Shown here piece by piece: positions 40,601 to 49,490 of a stretch of 64,000 bases of DNA (its first letter is position 1; every line of letters begins with the position of its first letter). Made by a program: the position numbers and the translations under genes. The stretch lies in contig MLAK01000669.1 of NCBI GenBank assembly GCA_001839685.1, forward strand, positions 1-64,000, in the 5' to 3' direction. The notes beneath the pieces were generated by a model. It did no database searches and had not been told where the DNA came from. It saw nothing but the letters and a program-made list of their open reading frames with translations. This DNA is from Tritrichomonas foetus. Lineage: Eukaryota; Parabasalia; Tritrichomonadida; Tritrichomonadidae.

Positions 40601-41149
40601 CATTTCTGACGCAATTGTGCACATTTCTGCAAATTGTGGTTCAATGCAAATATGATCGATTTGGAAGTTAAATGAAAGTTCCCACAATAATTCAAATTTT
40701 ACAATTTGGCCAACTTCTATTTCATATTTATACAATTTTCCAAAACGGGAACCGACAAAAAATGATGACGATGAAAATTTCGACCATTTAATTGACGTTG
40801 CATAATCTCCGTTCTTTAAATAAAATTTATATATCGTTCTTCGACTTCTTACATCAAAAATATCTATTCTTCCTGCATCATTCGCGATGACCAAAACAGG
40901 GACTGCTGCATCGAGAACCATTGACGCGTCATATCAGGAAATTGCAGTAATTTGATTAGAGGCTCCTTGCGGATCAACAGTGTCATACGGCGACCACATT
41001 AAAAGGGGAGTATAATGTCCAAATTCATCTGCGTAGATGGAGACGTTGTTATTAATTGCGTGTGCGATTAAACCGAAATTGCTGCATTTTAAGAGATTGT
41101 TTGCATTTCTTTTGGGCTTGAATGGCCACGTGCGAAAAGAAAAGCTCAT
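37628..41149 (-). CDS. WDR11-like WD40/alpha-solenoid protein, split by an in-frame TGA
   Basis: The frame from the ATG at 41149 to 37628 has 1173 codons before the final stop and contains a single internal TGA at 40934-40936; everything else is open in one frame. The first 71 residues (SNFGLIAHAINNNVSIY) are a typical first propeller strand, and the downstream part continues at once with VLVIANDAGRIDIFDV, so both belong to one protein. Two WD40 propellers are separated by a Ser/Gln-rich linker (about 380-600), and the last 200 or so residues are TPR-like helices. Size and layout fit WDR11 (human about 1220 residues), a Golgi/endosome tethering protein; other propeller-solenoid coat proteins remain possible. 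An Inr-like motif abuts the ATG at 41149, and none precedes the internal ATG at 40921. The TGA may be a sequencing error, a null allele or readthrough. Confidence 0.65.
40934..40936 (-). other. In-frame TGA inside the WDR11-like gene
   Basis: The sense strand reads GCA ATT TCC TGA TAT GAC GCG TCA ATG, all in one frame. In a WD40 strand of the form ITAIS-x-YD the missing residue is usually Trp, so TGG to TGA is the simplest change. Other genes here end in TGA, so it is a normal stop in this genome. Confidence 0.85.
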
Positions 41150-41150
41150 C

Positions 41151-41155
41151 TGTGA
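41151..41155 (-). promoter_or_regulatory. Putative Inr of the WDR11-like gene
   Basis: TCACA on the minus strand ends two bases before the ATG at 41149, giving a very short 5' leader as is common in trichomonads. Confidence 0.5.
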
Positions 41156-42739
41156 AATTTGCTAGAAAAAATCCAATTTGAATAAGAGAAATTAATTTTT
41201 TGAAAAGTTACAATTGCCATCTTCAATATTGTGAAAAAGAAAAATGTCATGATACAATAATTGTGAAGAATTGAATTAAATCGACTAACAACATTGGAAA
41301 ATTTAGGCGAATTGTTACAACATGGAAAACCTGAATATTTATAACTATTTTCAATTTAAATTGATTTGTATATATTATGATCCGGAGCTATGATTCTCGT
41401 CAACATCCCAAGATATACTGATAAAAATATTCTGTGAAATTCATTTTCAATGATTTCACAAAAAATGTTCAGAAAAGCTTCATATTTATTGAAAATATGT
41501 AAAATAACATTAATCGTGAGTCATGTCTTTTATTGATGGAAATATTAATAACTATGAGATTTATGAACTTTGTCACTTATTGGTTTTTATCACTTATTGG
41601 TTTTTATCACTTATTGGTTTTTATCACTTATTGGTTTTTATCACTTATTGGTTTTTATCACTTATTGGTTTTTGAATGACAAAAAATTGAGAAAAAGACA
41701 TCAGCTTGATCGAAAAATATCTTCAGAGCCAAAAAATAAATAAACACTTTCATTGGAAAAATAGAATATACTAGACATATTTTCATGAAATTATCGGTAA
41801 TTGCTGTTTAACCAATGTTTTTAATTGGTTGAATTCTAATAATATTGTAAAAATCAAGATTATAATTCCTTGACTCTTCATAATGCATTTATAAAAGATA
41901 TTAATGCATCGTTATTGCTATGTTTACATATCATAAACCATTGCCATAACCCTAACTCTTTCAACCAAAATTGAAAAGGTCTGTTTCCTTTCTGCTTTTT
42001 AGTCGCAATAACACAAAGGTGATACAATAGAAGCGCAATACTAAATCTTGATCATTTTGCTTTTAAATGCATTAGGTGGTCATACCAAGCTAAATTCACT
42101 CAGTGACAATTGTCATTTCGTTCCAAAAAAAGTTTTTTTCCGATTTTTGACATTTTTTTATTCAATAAAAATATAACCATCTTGTTACTTACATTCAATG
42201 AAATTGAATAATACCAAAGAAAAGCGCTAAATATCTTGATAAATATAATATTTTTGATGTTGATAATTTTTTATTAATATATAATTAACAAATGCAATAT
42301 TATATTATTGTTAAATTATTTTTGATTTTGTGTTATTCCCAGTATTTCCGCATTTTTTCCCAAAATTTTGGGTAATATCTTATCTCAAAAGTTTATTTTT
42401 TATCTCATACTTTGTAATTCAGTTTCTGAGATAGAGAAGGAAAACCTCTGATATTGAGGCCATATCACTTTACGAATATGAGAAGTCTGATGCATATATT
42501 CAGATCCTATCGTTTTTATTTTATACAAAAAGTTCAAGGCGAAATAAATATCTCTCAATCCCTATCGATATGAACTTTTTGAAAACCATAACATCATGGC
42601 AAATCTATCAGAATTATAGATAAATGACATATAAAACATAGAAAAGCAATTCAAATGATTCAGAAAATCATTGAAATTCGGAAAATCGTTCACAAAACTC
42701 ATGTAAAACTCAGAAAATCAAAAAAATTTGAAAGCTTTT
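41156..42739. other. Divergent intergenic region with a 17 bp tandem repeat
   Basis: 1.6 kb of AT-rich DNA between the WDR11-like gene and a pseudokinase gene, with no gene recognised. It contains a perfect 17 bp tandem repeat (listed separately). Confidence 0.55.
41574..41673. repeat. 17 bp perfect tandem repeat, 5.9 copies
   Basis: Copies of cacttattggtttttat follow each other without a single mismatch from 41574; the last copy is truncated by two bases. Perfect identity implies recent expansion. Confidence 0.95.
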
Positions 42740-42744
42740 TCATA
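42740..42744 (+). promoter_or_regulatory. Putative Inr of the second pseudokinase gene
   Basis: TCATA with A(+1) 13 nt before the ATG at 42755. Confidence 0.5.
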
Positions 42745-42754
42745 GAAAAATTTT

Positions 42755-43834
42755 ATGATCCCTCTCTCGCGAGCTCCTATCCAAGAGAAATATGTTATGA
42801 CACAAGAACTGCCTACTGGGTTCTTCGGTCCAACTTTTCTCGTCCACCCGCGCACACCAGAATATCAAGAAGACTCTCCAGAAGTCATCAATGATCCGAA
42901 TTTACCAATCCTCGTTTGCAAAGTCTGCCATAAGTCTTTTATTGGCACGCAAGAAAAAGTCCAAAGCTTTCTACAGCGAATACACAAATTGAACGAACTC
43001 AAACTTCCCTTTATCGTGCCTTTCACTGACATTATCGAAACCAATGATGATATCTTTCTTTTCAGAGCGTATTTAGACATCGGAAATCTCACGGACTTCT
43101 CGCATGTGACGCCAAATATAAGCAACGACACTTTGATCCACATTTGGCGGCTCCTTGCTGAGCGATTTTTGGTATTGAATCAAAATGGAATATTTCCATC
43201 GTCCGTCAAACCAAGCAATATTTTTATCGATACAGAAAATTCAATACTTATTACCGATCTTTACGAACTCACATCAGACGTCTCCTGGGCACTCCAAACT
43301 CCGGATCCAATGCATCTCGCATTTTTGGCTCCTGAGTTTTTTGATAGAAATATTGAGCCGTCATCATACAGCGATGTCTGGTCGCTAGGCGTTATTATCG
43401 TCTTCCTCAAATTCAGGCAGCTTCCTTGGACAACTAAAAACGTGTGCGCAATGATAAAAATGATAACATCTGGTCAGTTAACTATTCCTTTGGCGGACGA
43501 AAGTGATGTTTCAAATATTATACGCACTGTTTTAATTCATGAAGCAAATAAACGACCACCAACAGACATTTTATGCGATTTCAGAAGGATTCGTTCAATG
43601 GCGAAAAAAGAGCGTCGACAATCAATTCCAGCTCCGGCTCCCAGATTCAACTCATCAGCAAGAGATTTCGTCAAAAAGACTCCTCTTAAAAATAGCGTTT
43701 TCATGAAATATGGAATAGTAACTTTGCCTAATTCTGAAAGAATAATGAGAAGACCTTCTCCGCCGAATCCAACAACATCATCTGTATGCACAATTAGATG
43801 TAGGTTCATTAATTCATCATCTGGGAATCTTTGA
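42755..43834 (+). CDS. Pseudokinase lacking HRD and DFG
   Basis: 359 residues with a kinase fold at about 15-290. The beta-3 lysine seems kept (K56 in LVCKVC). The catalytic loop is PSSVKPSN (148-155) in place of HRDIKPEN, so the catalytic Asp is Ser150 and the Arg is Ser149. DFG is DLY (168-170). LAPEFF and DVWSLGVII are normal, so the C-lobe should fold. The C-terminal 75 residues are basic and Ser/Pro-rich. With the catalytic base gone, phosphotransfer is very unlikely; an adaptor or allosteric role is inferred. The ATG is preceded by an Inr-like motif. GC content is higher than in the flanks. It converges on the SEL1-like gene with a 435 bp gap. Confidence 0.8.
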   Translation: MIPLSRAPIQEKYVMTQELPTGFFGPTFLVHPRTPEYQEDSPEVINDPNLPILVCKVCHKSFIGTQEKVQSFLQRIHKLNELKLPFIVPFTDIIETNDDIFLFRAYLDIGNLTDFSHVTPNISNDTLIHIWRLLAERFLVLNQNGIFPSSVKPSNIFIDTENSILITDLYELTSDVSWALQTPDPMHLAFLAPEFFDRNIEPSSYSDVWSLGVIIVFLKFRQLPWTTKNVCAMIKMITSGQLTIPLADESDVSNIIRTVLIHEANKRPPTDILCDFRRIRSMAKKERRQSIPAPAPRFNSSARDFVKKTPLKNSVFMKYGIVTLPNSERIMRRPSPPNPTTSSVCTIRCRFINSSSGNL

Positions 43835-44269
43835 GTTTTTAATCATTTGTAACACCAGCCAGATTATCTCTTTTCTCGAATGAACTATTTTATTTATATT
43901 TTGGTCTTTGTTCTGAATGAAAGAGGATAGTTTATCCAAAAGTTTTATAGAGAGGTTGGTGTCAGTAATTCAATAATGCTGGAATTTTGGAGCTTTTGGT
44001 GTTTTAGTTATTTAATTAGAAAATAGATTGAAAAAAAGCATGCTTCTTTCTGCGGCTTTTTGTGTAAAGTTTTTATTTATGTAATTTTGTGTTAATAAAC
44101 ATGTTTTATTTTAAAAAGTTAAATTTAAATTTAGATTTAATTTGTAATAGATATTTTTAATCAAACAAGGTTATCTACATATTCTATATATGTTATATGT
44201 TATTTGCCATGCTATGAGTATTCTATTTCTAAGTTTATATATGAGAAGAATTCATTTACGTGAATCATT
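43835..44269. other. Convergent intergenic region
   Basis: AT-rich 3' flanks of two convergent genes. No gene or repeat seen. Confidence 0.6.
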
Positions 44270-47200
44270 TCATTTATCGAGGTATTCGCAGATATAGAAG
44301 GTTCTTACTGTTAATAAAACAAAGAAAGCAATTATTATGAGTAGTATGTGCATAATATGGAATAGATATGGACTATTGCCACTCTGCTGAAATAAGTTGC
44401 CAATTTCAGAGATAGAATGATTATCTTTGAACAGTATCTTGAAGAAATAATAAATCTTAATCAAATTTTTCACAAAAAAGATTGCTGGTTTGGATTCAGG
44501 CTTCATCGAGACAACAATGTCGAGATATTCAAACGATTTTGTCAGATTATCCCTATTTATCAGTGCTGCCTTAAATGCAGCATATGGATTTATGCGATCA
44601 ATGAGATTCCAATTTTTAACAACTTCATGAAGATACATTGTTTCTCCACATGCATATAAATAACTGATAAAGTTGATATCAACCAAATCGTATTTTTTCA
44701 TTATTAAATAAGCATTACACATTGCATCTTTGAATCCTGCTGCAGCAAATAATTGGTAGATTCGTAAAGAATAAAGCAGTAAATTCGAATTATCTTGTCC
44801 ATCTTCATTAGAATGGGTTAATTCTTTAACTTTATCAACATTGTAAATTTCTTCAGCGATATCCATTTCACGGACAACCCAAGAAGATTCAATAAATTCC
44901 ATGAAAATTGAAGAAGCAAATTCCTTATTAAATGTTACAGTATTATATTCATGACTACTATTCTTACTGTTTGGAAAATATTTTTTCTTTGGAGAATATG
45001 GATTAGTATTTGGAATTAATAATGACATGATTATGTTTTTCAAGTAATCCAAAATCTTGTTATGAATCAATTGAATTTGATTTGCTAAATGCACGATAGA
45101 ATAAGCGAGAGAAAATTTTAATTTTGATTGATCAATAGTTTCGAACAAGTAATTAGTTGAATTTGAATTGTTTTTTTGAGTGTTACCAAAAATGTTTTCG
45201 TCATTATTAGGATGCATTTCTGTTTTCTCATGATTATTGTTATTATTTGTTTGATGAATGTTGCCCTTTTGGCCATGCGGGCTTGAAGTAGTTGTTTCAA
45301 TTTTTTGATTATTGTCATTTTCTGGTACTTTTTCAGTTTTCTTGTTTTCTTTTTTCGCTGTTTTGTCATTATTTATTTCTATGCCTATTTCTTTATTTGT
45401 TTCATTATTTGTTTTGGAGAAATTTTGATTTTTGTTGAATTCCATAAATTCTTTCACTATTTCTTCTAATGTTGCAAATGACCTTGCCCGTTTTAGGAGT
45501 TGGAAATACAGTTTTCGAACAATAGGATGAAATTTTAGTTTATTTAAATTATATCGATAACTTGCCTCTTTCCATAAGCTTGATTCATATTTTTTATTCA
45601 CAATCATTTCTTTCAACATATAAAAAATGATAATTTCATTTGTTTTTAGTTTAACTCTCTCGTTTTCTTTTTCTTTCATTATTTCCTCTTCACTTTTCTT
45701 CACATTGTGATGTCCTTTCTGATTTTCATGATTTTTTTCATTACTTTTTTGTTGACGTAGATTTTCTTCAATATTTCCATTTTTAGGATGATTTTGGATT
45801 GTCTGATTGGGCTCATAATATTGGGGTTTTGGAATGTTTACTATTAATGTGACATTGTTGTAAATAAAGCTAATATTGTATAAAAATCGATTAGTAGCTT
45901 CTTCTTCAGCTTCTTTGATAAATTTCATTCCGATCGAGTCGAACGACGAATTGAAATCCAAAAGTGTCATTCCATGCAATAACTTTGAAGTTGGTGTATG
46001 AACTTTATTCATTGCGCGGAAAAGAGAACGTTGAGAAAAATTGAATTTCGGGGTAAATTTCATATTTGCTAATAGGAAATATAAATATTCGTTGGTTTTT
46101 TTGAATTTTTTGATATCTTTTCGATTTATTTTTCTTTGAAGTGCATCTAAATATAATTCTCGAACAGATGGAAAAGCAAAATCGCCCATCATATAGGAAA
46201 GATCGTCTAAAAGGGTAGAATTCAATAAAAGTTCTTTTTCGTATTGGTAAACATAATCTTTTTCTTCATTTGGTTTTTCATTATAATTTTTTTGAAGACG
46301 GTGATATCTTTTAAAGGCACCAAAAGGATCTGTCAAATAAATATGAAACAACTTCAAAGTTAAAAATTCAAATTGTTGATATAAATTGTCATCTAATATT
46401 GCATGCTTGGTAGAATTCGTTTTTTGGCGATATATTTTTTGTAAATTTGGGTTTAAGAAAAGGTTTATTTGACGAATAATACCAATTGGTGAAGAGTTAT
46501 TATAATTTTGCAAAAAAATATTATCGAAAATATTGATTTTCGGATTTTTGGTTTCATTTTGTTTTTTCTTGCTATTATTTCCATTATTATCATTGTTTCC
46601 ATTATTATCATTGTTTCTATTATTTTCATTATTTTCATTGTTTCCTTTATTATCATTGTCTCCATTATTTTCATTGTTTCCATTATTATCATTGTTTCCA
46701 TTATTTTCATTGTTTCCTTTATTATCATTGTTTCCTTTATTTTCATTGTTTCCTTTATTTTCATTGTTTCNNNNNNNNNNNNNNNNNNNNNNNNNNNNNN
46801 NNNNNNNNNNNNNNNNNNNNNNNNNNNNNNNNNNNNNNNNNNNNNNNNNNNNNNNNNNNNNNNNNNNNNNNNNNNNNNNNNNNNNNNNNNNNNNNNNNNN
46901 NNNNNNNNNNNNNNNNNNNNNNNNNNNNNNNNNNNNNNNNNNNNNNNNNNNNNNNNNNNNNNNNNNNNNNNNNNNNNNNNNNNNNNNNNNNNNNNNNNNN
47001 NNNNNNNNNNATTATTTTCATTGTTTCCTTTATAATCATTGTTTCCATTATTTTCATTTTTATTTAGTTTTTCATTTTCATGAACATTTTCTTCCTCTTC
47101 GTAGTCATCATCATCATCATCATCATTTTTATTTCCAGAGTTTATTCCGTCATACTGGCCAAAATATTTAAATAAAAAAGCGCAATTTTGATTCCCTTCA

Positions 47201-47451
47201 TATTGACAAACTGCCAAATATTGATAGATGTAGCTGTAGTCGGTGTAAGTTCCAAAGCTATTGAAAAAATCATGAAGAGCCGATAAATAGCATTGGTGCA
47301 ACTTTTCAGGCGGGAAACTAAAATAATTTGAATAATCTGCAAACCCAAATTTATTTTCATAGAGATTGTACTCATTATCCAATGTTAAAATTTGCGGGGT
47401 TTTAAATTCGTAACACTGAACTAGGAAAAGAAAAAGCGAAAAAACATGCAT
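44270..47451 (-). CDS. SEL1-repeat, single-pass membrane protein (Hrd3/SEL1L-like), split by an assembly gap
   Basis: Two open frames are one gene. The 5' part begins at the ATG at 47451 with a signal peptide (MHVFSLFLFLVQCYEF), then a globular stretch and an Asp/Glu-rich and Asn-rich region. The 3' part continues from the gap through GNNENK repeats into about 750 residues of helical SEL1/TPR-like repeats and ends with a membrane helix (HILLIIIAFFVLLTV) and a short tail. The second part alone could start only at a TTG. The placeholder of 240 N keeps the wrong frame: the codon phase on both sides requires a gap length of 3n+1. Signal peptide, SEL1-like repeats and a C-terminal membrane anchor are the layout of Hrd3/SEL1L, the ER-associated degradation partner of the Hrd1 ligase. 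Orthology is inferred. A second Asn/Lys-rich insert lies near 45.2-45.4 kb. Confidence 0.6.
46577..47054 (-). repeat. 18 bp Asn-rich coding repeat with a gap (46771-47010)
   Basis: Units such as ggaaacaatgaaaataaa encode GNNENK/GNNDNN hexapeptides on both sides of a 240 nt N run. The gap is an unassembled part of the same array. Its real length is unknown. Confidence 0.9.
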
Positions 47452-47956
47452 GAATAATTGATACGAATGTGGTTATATTTTATAAAGTCTATCACACAAA
47501 TTTAGTTAGTTAACCAATATATAATTAACCAATGTGGAAAATGATATCAAATTTCTTGAAGTTGATGTCATAACATTCAATCATAAAGTTAAAAAAGTTA
47601 ATTACCAGATCTTCACTGCCAAGCCACAATCCTTTTTTTATTTTGATGAATATTGGTGATAATATCGATCAAAAATGATATCTTACTTATCTGACTTTTA
47701 TGAATTATGTAATTTCAAAGATAATTTTACATTCAATAAATTCGGCTTTTTATTGTGAAAAGAATAAGATAATCTACATATATGATTTATTTGTCATTAA
47801 ACTTTTTCATAGTTTATTTAGTCGATGGAATCAGAAATCTATTGTAATGGATTCAATCGTCTCTCAAAAAAATCATGTATTCAAAAAGCTATTTTCAATC
47901 CCAAGCGGCGCATAGAAAAAGTTACCAAACGACGAAATCCCATACAAAAAGTTTCA
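47452..47956. other. Divergent intergenic region
   Basis: AT-rich spacer between the SEL1-like gene and the second Rab gene. A 71-codon forward frame (47700-47915) has no recognisable features. TTAACCAAT is repeated near 47507-47535. Confidence 0.5.
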
Positions 47957-47961
47957 TCATA
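47957..47961 (+). promoter_or_regulatory. Putative Inr of the second Rab gene
   Basis: TCATA with A(+1) 24 nt before the ATG at 47983, directly preceded by an overlapping TCATC. Confidence 0.5.
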
Positions 47962-47982
47962 TATTGAAAAATAGGTAAAGGA

Positions 47983-48615
47983 ATGAAAAGTCATCGTAGC
48001 AAGCACTCTAGTCTTCTCGGTAATCAACAAGATAAATCACTCCACTATAAAATTGTTATGGTTGGCAATTCAGGAGTTGGAAAAACAGCGCTTGTTGAAA
48101 AGTTGTCAGGAAATAATTTTTCTGACACGCATATTCCAACGGTTGGCGCCCAATTCACATCAAAAGAAACTATTATTAATGAGCATAAAGTTTCACTTGA
48201 ACTTTGGGACACTGCTGGACAAGAAGTTTTCAGGTCACTTGTCGGTCTCTACACAAGAGAAGCAAATGGCGCCTTTTTGCTGTTTGATATTACATCAAAA
48301 TTATCATATGATGATATTCCAAAATGGCTAGATTTTCTTAAAGAAAATGCTCCAACTGCAAAAATTGTAATATTTGGTAACAAAAGTGATATTTCTGAAC
48401 AAAGAGAAGTAAGCGAAACAGAAATACAAAAGTTTGTTGAAGAAAATCAATTCATATATTTCGAAGGAAGTGCAAAAACAGGTCTAAATGTAAATGATGC
48501 ATTCGAAAGAATGGCTGAAATCGTTCTCGAAGGGGACATTACAAAAAAGAGGATGGAAAATAAGAAGTTGAAAGTGGACAATCAAAATGAAGGCAGTCAG
48601 AAATGTTGTTTATGA
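47983..48615 (+). CDS. Rab-family small GTPase (CCxx-type tail)
   Basis: 210 residues with all Rab motifs: P-loop GNSGVGKT (28-35), switch I PTVGAQF around Thr53, WDTAGQE (75-81), GNKSD and GSAKTG. The C-terminus is KCCL, a dicysteine prenylation signal, so it should cycle on endomembranes under Rab GGTase and GDI control. An N-terminal 20-residue basic/Ser-rich extension precedes the fold. Unlike the Rab at 22 kb, its switch I is canonical. The subfamily cannot be fixed by eye; it resembles the Rab5/Rab21/Rab22 branch in the TVGAQF motif. Confidence 0.92.
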   Translation: MKSHRSKHSSLLGNQQDKSLHYKIVMVGNSGVGKTALVEKLSGNNFSDTHIPTVGAQFTSKETIINEHKVSLELWDTAGQEVFRSLVGLYTREANGAFLLFDITSKLSYDDIPKWLDFLKENAPTAKIVIFGNKSDISEQREVSETEIQKFVEENQFIYFEGSAKTGLNVNDAFERMAEIVLEGDITKKRMENKKLKVDNQNEGSQKCCL

Positions 48616-49490
48616 ATTTTACTTTTTGTTTTTTCACTATTTATCAGATGCCAATAGACAAGATCATGATGAGTTCTTGAAGAAGAAATATTGAATCTAG
48701 AATAGATAAAGAAGAAGAATAGAAAACATGTTTTATATGACGGAAAATCTGTATTTTTTTTTTCCTGGGTGAATCCAGAGAAGATGACCTGGTAAAGATA
48801 AAAAACATTATCTTGGAGAATCGGAAATTTAAACGACATTCGTACACAGTTGTATAGCAATGCGCTAACATAATTCATCAAACAAACAAATTCCATTTGT
48901 ATACGTTCATTGTATCATTGTATTGATTACCAATGTCATCTTCTCAAACTAACAAAAATTTCATCTATTTATGTTTGCACTGCTGATTCAGTGAGGCTAG
49001 AATAAAAGATACTAACAAAAATTGCAGCGAGATCATATGATCGTGTACAACCATCTCTTGTAACGAAAGAAGGATAATGACAGTTTTCTTTCTATCCAAC
49101 TGCATTTTAGATTGGAAAAGGAATCTGTTTGTAGGCTTCCTCCATTCTTTTTGGCATCCATGAAATTTGATGAATTATTCTGATTCAACCTCATTATTAA
49201 TACAATATTAGCAACAATCATTGAAAGATAATTTTGATAAGAACTGGTGCTGGAAATTTATAAAAACCCAACGATCCCTCTAGAACATCAATATTTTATC
49301 ATTCTAAACATAATCAATTTTTTCCAATCGAAAAGAAAGTCAGATTGATCTATTTATGACACATCATTTTCCACATATCTTTTTATTTTCACCATAATTG
49401 ACGTAAATGTGACGGTTTATTATGACCAAATATATATGTAAAAAGTGAATAGTATATAATAAGGAAAAATTTATCTGGTCTTTCTTTGTA
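48616..49490. other. Intergenic DNA, no gene seen
   Basis: AT-rich spacer. Minus-strand frames at 48597-48896 are low in complexity and overlap the Rab stop. Two ACTAACAAAAATT strings (48953 and 49012) occur but are not in a splice context. Confidence 0.5.

Noticed and set aside
41941..41956. CCCTAAC string resembling a telomeric repeat
   Set aside because: Only one unit is present, so it is not an interstitial telomere array.
46508..47171. Plus-strand hydrophobic frames over the Asn-repeat region
   Set aside because: They are antisense readings of the GNNENK repeat (FPLLSLF type) and cross the N run; the minus-strand gene explains the sequence.
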